From Albula goreensis (lineage: Eukaryota > Chordata > Actinopteri > Albuliformes > Albulidae), in contig CM040751.1 in NCBI GenBank assembly GCA_022829145.1, forward strand, positions 124,001-188,000: DNA of 64,000 nt, written 5' to 3'. Every line of letters begins with the position of its first letter. Within the stretch, counting starts at the first letter, position 1. The position numbers and the translations under genes are program-made. Positions 10,601-23,613 of the stretch are shown one piece after another. The notes beneath the pieces were generated by a model, which did no database searches, was not told where the DNA came from, and saw only the letters and a program-made list of their open reading frames with translations.

Positions 10601-11146
10601 TTCAAACCAAAACTCTCCTCTGTTATTTGTCAATATTAATACAACCACAAAATCAACACCAGTGCAATTTAACTAAGAAATAAAATAAATAAAGTCTCAG
10701 GTAAGTACCTTTTAAACTCAAATTGACCTTATGAAAAGTACCTAATCACAAAAATATTTAGATTGAACACAAGAACAAGATTTACATATTCCTTGTTTTC
10801 CCCACAGGAAAATATATAATAAACCAAAGCCTATGTGTATGTTTATCAGTGTCTGTGTGTTCGTGGGTGTGTTCGTGGGTGAAAAACTCTGTTAACCAAT
10901 ATCCAACAGGTAATACTGTAACCCAAATTATATTCAACACAGTCGAAAAAAAGTTTCAGTCAAGTAATTTGTGGTTAGTCAATTCAATCCTTAGAGCAGT
11001 TCAGATTATTACCAAGCGCTTGGATTTCTAAGCGTTGGGGCCCATAAGTTGGTGCACTTATGAAGAAAGAAATCCTTAAATCCTTAACACACTGCTGACG
11101 CAGTCAGTTACGCGACCACGATACATGACATTTCAAAGAATCCACT
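10601..11146. other. No gene recognised
   Basis: AT-rich DNA between the solo LTR and the TIR element; nothing with coding or RNA structure is recognised. Confidence 0.45.
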
Positions 11147-11582
11147 AGGTAGTGGCTGTGTTCCAATACTTTTCCTTGTCTCCTCTTTTCCTCCACTAAT
11201 TTCCTCCCCTCCTTTCCTACCCCGGAAATATGGTGGAAATATGTGGAGGAAAGAGGAAAGGAGGAGATGAATCAAAAATTGGAACAGCTAAGCCGATTCA
11301 CCCATCATCAAAGTCGACGTCGACTATTGATGAAGTAATAATTTCGACTGACTCCAAGGATACCAAAGCCAATCACACTTCTGGAATGCCGCCAGCCCTT
11401 TTCATGCATTAAAATACAAATGTCAGTTACTCGCATTCTGCTCATGATGTAACATAAACATTTGTACAAGGAATAAATAAACTTACCGCAACATAAACCT
11501 GCTCAATTTTACATTTGTAAAATCATAAAATCATATCTATTGCATCAATGTGGATATGTTTGTAAATGCAAAACAAAACTGT

Positions 11583-11631
11583 AACAGTACTCAGGTAGTT
11601 TACCATTAATGTAAACTACCTGATTACTGTT
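11583..11631. repeat. Near-perfect hairpin, 20-bp arms
   Basis: Left arm 11583-11602 and right arm 11612-11631 pair at 19 of 20 positions around a 9-base spacer (the first and last spacer bases can also pair). It lies roughly in the middle of the TIR element. Confidence 0.85.
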
Positions 11632-11776
11632 CTGCCACTTGTACTTAAGTGTTGGTAAATCCCTGGTCATGTTTTAGAAGTTTTAAATGGTGAAATATTC
11701 AGTGGGATGGTGTTTTAATCTGACTGGTCGTGAGCATAATAATGTCACCCAGAAATGTGAAAAGATTTCCGCGGTA

Positions 11777-11794
11777 GGATACATCGATGTATCC
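11777..11794. repeat. Perfect 18-bp palindrome
   Basis: ggatacatcgatgtatcc is its own reverse complement; within the TIR element. Confidence 0.9.
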
Positions 11795-11970
11795 TTCGTC
11801 TGGAGGAAATGAGGAAACGAGAAAGGAGGAAAGGAGGAGGCGAGATTTCATTTTGGAACAGTGGAGTGAAGTGGAGGGAAGGAGGACACATAATCAGTTT
11901 CTGGGGCACAAAGGAAAGGAGGAGAGGAAAGGAGGAGACAAATTTGAGCATTGGAACGCAGCCAGTAGGT

Positions 11971-13648
11971 GATGCAGCAGCAGGCAAGGAGCACAGGTAG
12001 TTGTCCTTGTCCCAACGCAGGTCCAGTGGCTGAGTTCTCGTCTCATCCAGTCCTCAAGGAAAATGCAGCTGACATTTACAGCTGACTGTCCCTCATGATG
12101 GTACTACCTTAAACATCCATGTTTTAGAGTCCAAATTTCACTTTTTACAAAGATAGTGAAAACAAATGCAGTTAGCCTAGCTTCACCGTCACTCTGAACT
12201 TCCGATAATTGAATTACTGAACCGTGAGATGCACACAACTTTAACTGCAGGATAATAATCGTGCCAATACTTTAGAAGTATTTTACTCTACAAATATTAA
12301 TCACCTCATCAGTAACCTTAGCTGTTACCGCTCCGCTGACTACACACACACCTCCAACATCTGCTCCTCATTCTCTGCTTGTAACCATTTTTTTTTCAGC
12401 TGATCTCTGATTGGCTAAGAGTGCAGCTTTCCCAGAAAACGGTGTGGCTTAGATTACATCACTCAAATGATCTGATAGCACATTAGTTGAGAAAATAGAA
12501 CATTGAAAGTCACAACAAAACAAAGGGATTATGGTAAATGTAGTTGTCATTAAATTTACTTGCATATAAAATAAAATACTCTTATTAGTTGTAATTTGTA
12601 GACAGAATAGTCATTTGCACATTAGACAGGACCATTTGGGCCCTGGGAATGTGAAACTAATGTTTGCTTTCATTAACTGTGTTTAAGCTTTGTATTTGGC
12701 ATGTCTGAGGCAACTTAAACATATGTAGGAGAAAACAGTCAGACTGAGTCAATGCACAAATGTAGAATTCAGTGTGTTCCAAAAAATAAGGAGTTTATTT
12801 ACGGAGAATTCACAGCAAAAGCTGACTCAGCAAAACATTGAAGTGCATCAATCAGTCCAAAAGAAAAACAAAATCTGAAACAGTCTGTAATCCAGGACAT
12901 GGAAAACAAAGTAACAGCTCTCAAAACTCGAAATTTGCAGCACAGTCACATCACAATAAACTCCTTCCAAGCACATTCAATCTTCTACTGAGCTATATAT
13001 AGGCTATAACTCATACTAATGCAGCGGCTACAAGTTTAAAGAAAACAAAATAACAAAAACACATCTGTTGTAACTTCATTGCCCTGGTTCCCTGTACTGT
13101 TTAGGATTGATTTTTAAATTTTAAAATTGTTTTGCTTACAATGGTTGTCAACTGTTATTTTTGCAGTGGAATTGTTTTAACAGGAGTAAAATGTGCTTTT
13201 TAAAAATATTACCATAAATGCACTTACCTCTAGTATTTAAATGTACAGTATTTCCTTGTTTTTCTAACAGTACAGGATGCTTTTTTCATTTTACAGTCAA
13301 TAACTGTCCCTATTTTAACCACCATTTTCTGCAGTGTAGTTTTAAGACACAAAAAACATTTTTATTATCTTTATTTCAGTTAATCTTTTTGAACACCATT
13401 GTTATGGTAGTATTATATAATTAATATGTTATATGTAATATGTTTTAATGTTCCTTTATGCTTATATTTGATGACTGTTTTCAGTCATTAATTTTATTAC
13501 AATTAGTATTACTTTGAACTGAATTTTAGGATATGCAAGGTGCTAGAATTTTTGTTGTTCCCAAATCTGTGTTCCAAAAAAAAAAGATTTTGCCCAGTGC
13601 TACAGGCTATACGATTCATTCTTTGGGAATAATACCTTTTCTTTATTA
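11971..13648. other. No gene recognised; one short repeated motif
   Basis: Mostly AT-rich DNA. The stretch at 12948-12978 (catcacaataaactccttcc and on) recurs with few changes at 24141-24171, just beyond composite A, so some unrecognised dispersed repeat lies here. Confidence 0.4.
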
Positions 13649-13976
13649 ATTGGTGTTTGTCAATAACAAATTTTGGGAGAGGCAACCTGCGGACAACCCT
13701 TCACTCAAACAGCAGTATCCGTCCAATCCGGTTGTATACACAGGTATTAATTTGCCACGTACCTTCTCTCCCATCACGGTCTCTGTTTCCGGCATCCCTC
13801 CCCCTTGCCATCTCCACCTTCAAGTCTACTTCTTTCTTCTGTTTTTTTTTTATCCACCTTCTTTTAACAGTCAAAAGGGGGGGGGTTCACTTCATCCTAA
13901 AAAATAGTGAGGCATGACATTGTCCCCCTGGCCTCCAAGCCCAAGATCAATGTTCCTACCAATATACAACTCGCTA
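13649..13976 (-). repeat. Dispersed repeat R, copy 1
   Basis: Recurs as an inverted copy at 37352-37680. One frame is largely shared by the two copies (stretch FVNNKF.ERQP.DNPSLKQQ, on the plus strand here) but differs by small indels elsewhere. Read from its other end, the first 40 bases (here reversed) contain tatagtggtagg and a cttggagtcc block resembling tRNA A and B boxes, so a tRNA-derived SINE is possible though the box spacing is short. Composite A begins immediately at its end. Confidence 0.55.
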
Positions 13977-13977
13977 C

Positions 13978-14512
13978 TGTCAGTAATACTGTCTGATGCT
14001 GTGTTTTTGTTTTTGTTTTTCCCTGTCCATGTGCTTTTGTTTTCATTCCCCCTTGTGTCTGCCCCGCCCTCCTTGTTACCTTCCTGTTTGATTACCCATT
14101 TGTTTCACCTGCCCTATTGTGCACCTGTGTCTCGTTGGCTCGTTAGTCTGTGCATTTAAACCCTGTCTTGTGTGTGTTCTGTGCGAGTTCGTCTCAGTGT
14201 GTTTAGTACCTGTTGCGCTACAAGCCTTTCTGTTTCTGATCTGCCTGCCTGTTATTACCCTGTCTGTTTTTGGTTTTGATTCTTCGCCTTGTGATTTTGT
14301 ACCTTTGCTGAGCCTGCCTGTTACGAACTCTTTGCCTGTTTTTGACTACCACCCTGGATTGTGTTTCTGTACTTTTGCCGAGTCTCTCTGGTTTTGACCT
14401 CTGCCTGATTCACGACTTTGATTTTGGATTTGTGGACTTTGTTTTTGGCTGCTCAATAAACCCTGGTTTATTACGTATCTTCGTCTGCGCTTGGGTCCTC
14501 TGAGTTCTGACA
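13978..14512 (+). repeat. Composite A, 5' LTR (535 bp)
   Basis: TGTCAGTAATACTG... to ...GAGTTCTGACA. Contains a TTTAAA TATA-like element near 14155 and AATAAA at 14455-14460. Open frames inside it are chance. Confidence 0.92.
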
Positions 14513-14529
14513 GTGCGAACTCGCCAAGA

Positions 14530-17500
14530 ATGGATCCAGCAGACTGCAGCCAGTATCAGGCCCTTTGGACCAGCAAGGGTTGCTCTCGGCAGGCATCAGT
14601 CCCAGCTGAACACTGTTCATGCAACCCTGAGGGGTTTAGCTGTCAGCCTTAAAAACCTGTTCGACCAGCTTCAACTGCTCCGACCGACCCGAACAGCTTC
14701 CGCTGACCCGACTCCCCATCCCTGCCCGTCAGCTTCCCCACCTGAAAGAGAACCCCAGTTGCCACCTCCTGAGACCTACGCTGGAGAGCCAAGGACCTGC
14801 CGCTCCTTCCTCTCTCAGTGCTCCCTGGTCTTTGAGCTACAGCCTCCAGGTTTCCCACAGACAGATCGAAGATTGCCTACATCATCACACTCCTCTCCGG
14901 TCGTGCCAGAGAATGGGGACGGCAGTCTGGGACGCTCACTCACCTGTCTGCTCCACTTACCCCACCTTCTGTGAAGAAATGAGGAAAGTGTTTGATCGGT
15001 CCCAAGTGGTCATGAGGCGGCGCAAGAACTGCTCCAGGTTCGTCAGGAAGGGGGTTCAGTCTCAGACTTCGCCATCAACTTTCGTGCACTGGCCGCTTCA
15101 AGTGGATGGAACGAGGAAGCCCAGGTCGATGCCTTCCTTCAAGGGCTGTCGGAGGAGGTAAAGGATGAGCTGGTCACCTGTGAACTACCAAGGGTTTTGA
15201 GGCCCTCGTGGAACTGGCCATCATCGATGGGAGATTGACCGATCGCCGCAGGGAGCGAACCAGGAGGGTCACCCCGCAACAGCGATGGGGCGGTGAGTCC
15301 TCTGCTGGGGTCTCTAAATCACCCGTTTCTGCTGTTCAAGTTCCAGAGCCCAGGCCAGTAAACCACACCCGTCTGACTCCCGCTGAGAGACAGAGACGTA
15401 TTCTCACCCGCTCCTGTCTGTACTGCGGTAACTTGGGACACTTCATATCCACCTGTCCCCTAAAGGGCCAACACTCACCTGTAGCAGGGGAATTAACACT
15501 GAAGTTTACTCCCCTTCTGAAATCCCCCACCATCAGACCTCTACTGTCGGCTACTCTGTCTGTTAATGGATTCTCACAGGTGGTCTCTGTCCTGATCGAT
15601 TCTGGAGCCGATGGAAACTTCATTGATGCCTCCCTGGCTGCCCAGCTCCACCTTCCACGACTCCCACTGCAGACGGCGCTGGAGGTCCTTGCCATCACAG
15701 GGAGACCCCTGACCCGCATCACCCACGTGACGCCACCGGTGAGTCTGCTCATGTCGGGCAACCACAGGGAGGAACTCACCCTGTACGTACTTGATACCCC
15801 GCAGGCTTCCCTTGTACTAGGATATCCTTGGCTTAGCCGGCACAACCCGTGGGTGGACTGGACTAACAACAGGGTAATGGAGTGGAGTGCCTACTGCCTG
15901 AATCACTGTCTCCGAGATGCCCAAGTTCCTGTTACTACTAACCGCCAGACTCCTGAGGAGCTCCCTGACCTGTCTAATGTCCCTCCGGAATACATGGACC
16001 TGAGAGGAGTGTTCAGCAAATCCCGAGCCGCCTCTTTGCCTCCCCATCGGCCATATGACTGTGCCATTGAGCTGCTGCCGGGGACCACGCCTCCCAGAGG
16101 TCGCCTTTTTTCTCTGTCGCCCCCTGAGACGCAGGCCATGGAGAGGTACATTCAGGACTCCCTGGCAGCAGGTATCATCCGCCCCTCATCGTCCCCAGCA
16201 GGGGCAGGGTTTTTCTTCGTGGGGAAGAAGGATGGCTCACTGCGCCGTGCATCGACTACAGGGTCTCAATAGCATCACTGTTAAGAATCGTTATCCTTTG
16301 CCATTAATGTCTACAGCTTTTGAGTCTCTGCAGGGTGCATCCATCTTTACCAAGCTTGACCTGCGCAACGCCTATCACCTGGTCCGGATCCGCGAGAGGG
16401 CGATGAGTGGAAGACGGCTTTCAACACCCCACTGGCCATTACGAATATCTGGTTATGCCGTTTGGCCTTACTAATTCCCCATCTGTCTTCCAGGCGTTGG
16501 TTAATGATGTTCTGCGTGACATGCTGGGGCGGTTCCTCTACGTGTACCTAGACGATATTTTGGTGTTCTCCCGGTCCCCTGCCGAACACTCCCGTCCGTC
16601 CGCCAGGTCCTGCAGAGACTCCTGGAGAACAACTTATTTGTCAAGGCAGAAAAATGTGATTTTCACAAGGACACTGTGTCTTTCCTGGGGTATGTGGTTT
16701 CAGTGGGGGAGTCCAGATGGATGCGAAGAAGGTACAAGCTGTAGTGGACTGGCCGCTACCAACGTCCGCAGAGAGTTGCAGCGGTTTCTGGGATTTGCGA
16801 ACTTCTATCGAAGATTCATCCGGAATTACAGTATGGTGGCGGCCCCATTGACCTCTCTCACTTCCTCCACCACTAGGTTCTCCTGGTCCCGGCAGCGGAG
16901 GTGGCATTCCATGAACTCCAGGCGTTTCACTTCCGCTCCTATTCTGGTCCAGCCTGATCCTGCCCGTCAGTTTGTGGTGGGTGGATGCCTCGGACGTAGG
17001 GGTGGGGGCGGTTCTCTCTCAAGTGTCCAGTCAGGATGCCAAGCTTCACCCTTGTGTTTTTCTCCCGCAGACTGTCTTCTGCTGAACGGAATTATGACAT
17101 TGGTGACCGAGAGCTCTTGGCGGTCAAGCTGGCATTAGAGGAGTGGAGGCACTGGCAGAGAGGAACGAAGGATCCCTTCCTGGTGTGGACGGACCACAAA
17201 AACCTAGAATATCTTCGCTCTGCCAAACGGCTTAATTCTCGCCAGGCACGCTGGTCCCTGTTCTTCGCCCGTTTCAACTTCTCCCTCCTATCGCCCGGGC
17301 TCTAAGAATGCCAAACCTGATGCCCTCTCACGTCTACATGCCTCACCGGAGAGCTCTCCTGAGAAGGGTTCCATCCTGCCTGATCGCTGCTGGGTAGCGG
17401 CTGCGCGGTGGGACATTGAGTCGGTGGTCCGCACTGCCCTCGGTGGTGAGTCTGCTCCCAGTGCCTGTCCGACTAATTGTCTGTTCGTTCCTCAGTGTGT

Positions 17501-18791
17501 CCGTTCCCAGGTGCTGCAGTGGGGACACTCCTCCAAGCTAGCCTGTCATCCGGGAGTAAGAGACGCACCATGGCTCTGCTCAAACAACGCTTCTGGTGGC
17601 CTGACATGAAGGAGGACGTCCACAGCTTTGTCTCTGCCTGCTCAGTCTGCGCCCGGAACAAGCCCTCCACCAGTTCTCCTGCTGGCCTGTTGCGCCTCTA
17701 CCGGTCCCTCAGAGGCCCTGGTCGCACATCGCTCTGGACTTTGTCACTGGTTTGCCCCCTTCTGACGGTAACACCGCCATCCTCACGGTCGTGGACCGTT
17801 TCTCTAAAGCCGTACATTTCATTGCCCTTCCTAAATTACCCTCTGCTAAGGAAACTGCTGAGCTCCTGGTGGCTCACGTTTTTAGACTGCATGGGCTTCC
17901 TTTGGAGGTGGTGTCAGATAGGGGGCCCCAGTTCACTTCTCAATTTTGGAGGTCATTTTGTACTTTGATTGGTGCCTCTGCTAACCTGTCCTCAGGTTTT
18001 CACCCCCAGACTAACGGCCAGACCGGCGGGCTAATCAACAACTTGAGACGGTGCTGCGATGTCTTGTCTCCAGGGACGCCTCCTCTTGGAGTCGGCAGCT
18101 GCCATGGGTCGAATACTCAGTCAACTCCCTCCTCCTCCTCCACGGGTCTGTCACCCTTCCACTGCTGCCTCGGTACCAACCCCCTGTTCCCATCCCAGGA
18201 GGAGGTGAGTGTTCCATCTGCAGCTGCCTTCATCCGGAGATGCCGCCGCACTCTGGAGGAGGCTCGGACGGCACTGCTGCGGCGTCAGCCCACATCAAGA
18301 AGGCGGCTGACCGTCGGCGCTCCAAGGCTCCGCGTTACCTCCCAGGGCCAGCGGGTCTGGCTTCCACCCGTGACCTGCCTCTCGGGTTGACTCTCGGAAG
18401 TTGGCTCCCCGGTTCATCGGTCCCTTCCCCATCACCAAGGTCATCAGTCCTGGGCCGTCCGCCTCACTGCCTCCCCCTCCGGCCCATCCACCCTACTTTC
18501 CCGTCTCCTGCATCAAACCGGTCCGCCCGCAGTCCCTGTGCCCACCCCTAAGGCGCCTCCCCCGCGTCTCATCGAGGGCTCCGAGGCGTACACTGTGCGC
18601 CGCTTGCTGAAGGTCCGTCGGCGCGGCAGAGGTCTGCACCTGGTGGACTGGGAGGGCTACGGGCCTGAGGAACGCTGCTGGGTCCCGGCTCGGGACATTC
18701 TCGACCCCCTCCTCATTACTGACTTTCACCGCAGCATCCTGATGCACCTGCTAGACCGCCAAGAGGCGGTCGTAGGGGGTACTGTCAGTAA
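14530..18791 (+). pseudogene. gag-pol: Composite A, copy 1 gag-pol (frameshifted)
   Basis: Gag would start at ATG 14530 (MDPADCSQYQ), 17 bases after the LTR. Recognisable parts in order: Gag capsid-like region to about 15300; zinc knuckle CLYCGNLGHFISTC at 15415-15456; aspartic protease DSGADG at 15598-15615; RT with YLDD at 16545-16556; RNase H with VDASDVG-type motif near 16983; integrase with HHCC-type zinc finger near 17530-17670 and catalytic core to about 18000; chromodomain (EAYTVRRLL...) at about 18583-18750; stop TAA at 18789-18791, inside the LTR. Knuckle, protease and the RT amino end lie in one uninterrupted frame (15208-16272), so Gag and Pol appear fused without a programmed shift. 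At least half a dozen single-base length changes break the rest. Most of them are absent from copy 2 at the same place, so they are recent or are consensus errors. Confidence 0.85.
18774..18782 (+). other. Polypurine tract, composite A copy 1
   Basis: agggggtac immediately upstream of the middle LTR, the usual plus-strand primer site; the same block precedes the third LTR at about 23596-23604. Confidence 0.6.
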
Positions 18792-19318
18792 TACTGTCTG
18801 ATGCTGTGTTTTTGTTTTTGTTTTCCCTGTCCATGTGCTTTTGTTTTCATTCCCCTTGTGTCTGCCCCGCCCTCCTTGTTACCTTCCCTGTTTGATTACC
18901 CATTTGTTTCACCTGCCCTATTGTGCACCTGTGTCTCGTTGGCTCGTTAGTCTGTGCATTTAAACCCTGTCTTGTGTGTGTTCTGTGCGAGTTCGTCTCA
19001 GTGTGTTTAGTACCTGTTGCGCTACAAGCCTTTCTGTTTCTGATCTGCCTGCCTGTTATTACCCTGTCTGTTTTTTGGTTTTGATTCTTCGCCTTGTGAT
19101 TTTGTACCTTTGCTGAGCCTGCCTGTTCTGAACTCTTTGCCTGTTTTTGACTACCACCCTGGATTGTGTTTCTGTACTTTTGCCGAGTCTCTCTGGTTTT
19201 GACCTCTGCCTGATTCACGACTTTGATTTTGGATTTGTGGACTTTGTTTTTGGCTGCTCAATAAACCCTGGTTTATTACGTATCTTCGTCTGCGCTTGGG
19301 TCCCTCTGAGTTCTGACA
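18783..19318 (+). repeat. Composite A, middle LTR (536 bp)
   Basis: Same termini as the 5' LTR. Serves as 3' LTR of copy 1 and 5' LTR of copy 2; flanked by the polypurine tract on the left and the primer-binding region of the next copy on the right. Confidence 0.92.
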
Positions 19319-19335
19319 GTGCGAACTCGCCAAGA

Positions 19336-22300
19336 ATGGATCCAGCAGACTGCAGCCAGTATCAGGCCCTTTTGGACCAGCAAGGGGTTGCTCTCGGCAG
19401 GCATCAGTCCCAGCTGAACACTGTTCATGCAACCCTGAGGGGTTTAGCTGTCAGCCTTAAAACCTGTTCGACCAGCTTCAACTGCTCCGACCGACCCGAA
19501 CAGCTTCCGCTGACCCGACTCCCCATCCCTGCCCGTCGCTTCCCCACCTGAAAGAGAACCCCAGTTGCCACCTCCTGAGACCTCGCGGGAGAGCCAGGAC
19601 CTGCCGCTCCTTCCCTCTCTCAGTGCTCCTGGTCTTTGAGCTACAGCCCTCCAGGTTTCCCACAGACAGATCGAAGATTGCCTACATCATCACACTCCTC
19701 TCCGGTCGTGCCAGAGAATGGGGGACGGCGGTCTGGGACGCTCACTCACCTGTCTGCTCCACTTACCCCACCTTCTGTGAAGAAATGAGGAAAGTGTTTG
19801 ATCGGTCCCGAAGTGGTCATGAGGCGGCGCAAGAACTGCTCCAGGTTCGTCAGGAGGGGGTTCAGTCTCAGACTTCGCCATCAACTTTCGTGCACTGGCG
19901 CTTCAAGTGGATGGAACAGGGAAGCCCAGGTCGATGCCTTCCTTCAAGGGCTGTCGGAGGAGGTAAAGGATGAGCTGGTCACCTGTGAACTACCAAGGGT
20001 TTTGAGGCCCTCGTGGAACTGGCCATCCGCATCGATGGGAGATTGACCGATCGCCGCAGGGAGCGAACCAGGAGGGTCACCCCGCAACAGCGATGGGGCG
20101 GTGAGTCCTCTGCTGGGGTCTCTAAATCACCCGTTTCTGCTGTTCAAGTTCCAGAGCCCAGGCCAGTAAACCACACCCGTCTGACTCCGCTGAGAGACAG
20201 AGACGTATTCTCACCCGCTCCTGTCTGTACTGCGGTAACTTGGGACACTTCATATCCACCTGTCCCTAAAGGGCCAACACTCACCTGTAGCAGGGAATTA
20301 ACACTGAAGTTTACCCCTTCTGAAATCCCCCACCATCAGACCTCTACTGTCGGCTACTCTGTCTGTTAATGGATTCTCACAGGTGGTCTCTGTCCTGATC
20401 GATTCTGGAGCCGATGGAAACTTCATTGATGCCTCCCTGGCTGCCCAGCTCCACCTTCCACGACTCCCCACTGCAGACGGCGCTGGAGGTCCTTGCCATC
20501 ACAGGAGACCCTGACCCGCATCACCCACGTGACGCCACCGGTGAGTCTGCTCATGTCGGGCAACCACAGGGAGGAACTCACCCTGTACGTACTTGATACC
20601 CCGCAGGCTTCCTTGTACTAGGATATCCTTGGCTTAGCGGCACAACCCGTGGGTGGACTGGACTAACAACAGGGTAATGGAGTGGAGTGCCTACTGCCTG
20701 AATCACTGTCTCCGAGATGCCCAAGTTCCTGTTACTACTAACCGCCAGACTCCTGAGGAGCTCCTGACCTGTCTAATGTCCCTCCGGAATACATGGACCT
20801 GAGAGGAGTGTTCAGCAAATCCCGAGCCGCCTCTTTGCCTCCCATCGGCCATATGACTGTGCCATTGAGCTGCTGCCGGGACCACGCCTCCCAGAGGTCG
20901 CCTTTTTCTCTGTCGCCCCTGAGACGCAGGCCATGGAGAGGTACATTCAGGACTCCCTGGCAGCAGGTATCATCCGCCCCTCATCGTCCCCAGCAGGGGC
21001 AGGGTTTTCTTCGTGGGGGAAGGATGGCTCACTGCGCCCGTGCATCGACTACAGGGGTCTCAATAGCATCACTGTTAGAATCGTTATCCTTTGCCATTAA
21101 TGTCTACAGCTTTTGAGTCTCTGCAGGGTGCATCCATCTTTACCAAGCTTGACCTGCGCAACGCCTATCACCTGGTCCGGATCCGCGAGGCGATGAGTGG
21201 AAGACTGCTTTCAACACCCCCACTGGCCATTACGAATATCTGGTTATGCCGTTTGGCCTTACTAATTCCCCATCTGTCTTCCAGGCGTTGGTTAATGATG
21301 TTCTGCGTGACATGCTGGGGCGGTTCCTCTACGTGTACCTAGACGATATTTTGGTGTTCTCCCGGTCCCCTGCCGAACACTCCCGTCCGTCCGCCAGGTC
21401 CTGCAGAGACTCCTGGAGAACAACTTATTTGTCAAGGCAGAAAATGTGATTTTCACAAGGACACTGTGTCTTTCCTGGGGTATGTGGTTTCAGTGGGGAG
21501 TCCAGATGGATGCGAAGAAGGTACAAGCTGTAGTGGACTGGCCGCTACCAACGTCCCAGAGAGTTGCAGCGGTTTCTGGGATTTGCGAACTTCTATCGAA
21601 GATTCATCCGGAATTACAGTATGGTGGCGGCCCCATTGACCTCTCTCACTTCCTCCACCACTAGGTTCTCCTGGTCCCCGGCAGCGGAGGTGGCATTCCA
21701 TGAACTCCAGAGGCGTTTCACTTCCGCTCCTATTCTGGTCCAGCCTGATCCTGCCCGTCAGTTTGTGGTGGAGGTGGATGCCTCGGACGTAGGGGTGGGG
21801 GCGGTTCTCTCTCAAGTGTCCAGTCAGGATGCCAAGCTTCACCCTTGTGCCTTTTTTCCCGCAGACTGTCTTCTGCTGAACGGAATTATGACATTGGTGA
21901 CCGAGAGCTCTTGGCGGTCAAGCTGGCATTAGAGGAGTGGAGGCACTGGCTAGAGGGAACGAAGGATCCCTTCCTGGTGTGGACGGGGACCACAAAAACC
22001 TAGAATATCTTCGCTCTGCCAAACGGCTTAATTCTCGTCAGGCACGCTGGTCCCTGTTCTTCGCCCGTTTCAACTTCTCCTCTCCTATCGCCGGGCTCTA
22101 AGAATGCCAAACCCTGATGCCCTCTCACGTCTACATGCCTCACCGGAGAGCTCTCCTGAGAAGGGTTCCATCCTGCCTGATCGCTGCTGGGTAGCGGCTG
22201 CGCGGTGGGACATTGAGTCGGTGGTCCGCACTGCCCTCGGTGGTGAGTCTGCTCCCAGTGCCTGTCCGACTAATTGTCTGTTCGTTCCTCAGTGTGTCCG

Positions 22301-23613
22301 TTCCCAGGTGCTGCAGTGGGGACACTCCTCCAAGCTAGCCTGTCATCCGGGGAGTAAGACGCACCATGGCTCTGCTCAAACAACGCTTCTGGTGGCCTGA
22401 CATGAAGGAGGACGTCCACAGCTTTGTCTCTGCCTGCTCAGTCTGCGCCCGGAACAAGCCCTCCACCAGTTCTCCTGCTGGCCTGTTGCGCCCTCTACCG
22501 GTCCCTCAGAGGCCCTGGTCGCACATCGCGCTGGACTTTGTCACTGGTTTGCCCCCTTCTGACGGTAACACCGCCATCCTCACGGTCGTGGACCGTTTCT
22601 CTAAAGCCGTACATTTCATTGCCCTTCCTAAATTACCCTCTGCTAAGGAAACTGCTGAGCTCCTGGTGGCTCACGTTTTTAGACTGCATGGGCTTCCTTT
22701 GGAGGTGGTGTCAGATAGGGGCCCCAGTTCACTTCTCAATTTTGGAGGTCATTTTGTACTTTGATTGGTGCCTCTGCTAACCTGTCCTCAGGTTTTCACC
22801 CCCAGACTAACGGCCAGACCGAGCGGGCTAATCAACAACTTGAGACGGTGCTGCGATGTCTTGTCTCCAGGGACGCCTCCTCTTGGAGTCGGCAGCTGCC
22901 ATGGGTCGAATACTCGGTCAACTCCCTCCCCTCCTCCTCCACGGGTCTGTCACCCTTCCACTGCTGCCTCGGGTACCAACCCCCCCCTGTTCCCATCCCA
23001 GGAGGAGGAGGTGAGTGTTCCATCTGCAGCTGCCTTCATCCGGAGATGCCGCCGCACCTGGAGGAGGGCTCGGACGGCACTGCTGCGGGCGTCAGCCCAC
23101 ATCAAGAAGGCGGCTGACCGTCGGCGCTCCAAGGCTCCGCGTTACCTCCAGGGCCAGCGGGTCTGGCTTTCCACCCGTGACCTGCCTCTCAAGGTTGACT
23201 CTCGGAAGTTGGCTCCCCGGTTCATCGGTCCCTTCCCCATCACCAAGGTCATCAGTCCTGTGGCCGTCCGCCTCCAGCTGCCTCCCCCCCTCCGCCGCAT
23301 CCACCCTACTTTCCACGTCTCCTGCATCAAACCGGTCCGCCGCAGTCCCCTGTGCCCACCCCCTAAGGCGCCTCCTCCCCCGCGTCTCATCGAGGGCTCC
23401 GAGGCGTACACTGTGCGCCGCTTGCTGAAGGTCCGTCGGCGCGGCAGAGGTCTGCAATACCTGGTGGACTGGGAGGGCTACGGGCCTGAGGAACGCTGCT
23501 GGGTCCCGGCTCGGGACATTCTCGACCCCTCCCTCATTACTGACTTTCACCGGCAGCATCCTGATGCACCTGCTAGACCGCCAAGAGGCGGTCGTAGGGG
23601 GTACTGTCAGTAA
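19336..23613 (+). pseudogene. gag-pol: Composite A, copy 2 gag-pol (frameshifted)
   Basis: Parallel to copy 1. ATG at 19336; zinc knuckle near 20221-20265; protease block near 20401-20420; YLDD at 21336-21347; RNase H near 21770; integrase zinc finger near 22330-22470 and core to 22850; chromodomain 23401-23560; TAA at 23611-23613. The last 280 codons (22765-23613) are one open frame, so the integrase tail and chromodomain are best preserved here. It differs from copy 1 mainly by single-base gains and losses in homopolymers, for example in the C runs near 20275 and 20470, while substitutions are few. Confidence 0.85.

Larger units (their letters stand above)
11151..11966. mobile_element. Non-autonomous DNA transposon (816 bp) with imperfect TIRs
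   Basis: Ends AGTGGCTGTGTTCCAATA... and, on the other strand, ACTGGCTGCGTTCCAATG..., followed on both sides by tctcctc/tttcctcc-rich arms. AGGT flanks both ends (11147-11150 and 11967-11970). No transposase. A related half-element starts at about 35427 (ggctgtgttccaat). Superfamily (hAT-like is a guess) is not fixed because the TSD is short and the ends are diverged. Confidence 0.55.

Noticed and set aside
11809-12000. Arg/Glu-rich frames in the TIR element
   Set aside because: Purine-rich arm sequence (ggagga repeats) of the transposon, not a gene.
13914-14397. Hydrophobic frames of 80-90 codons in the composite A LTR
   Set aside because: T-rich LTR sequence; repeated wherever the LTR occurs and without gene features.
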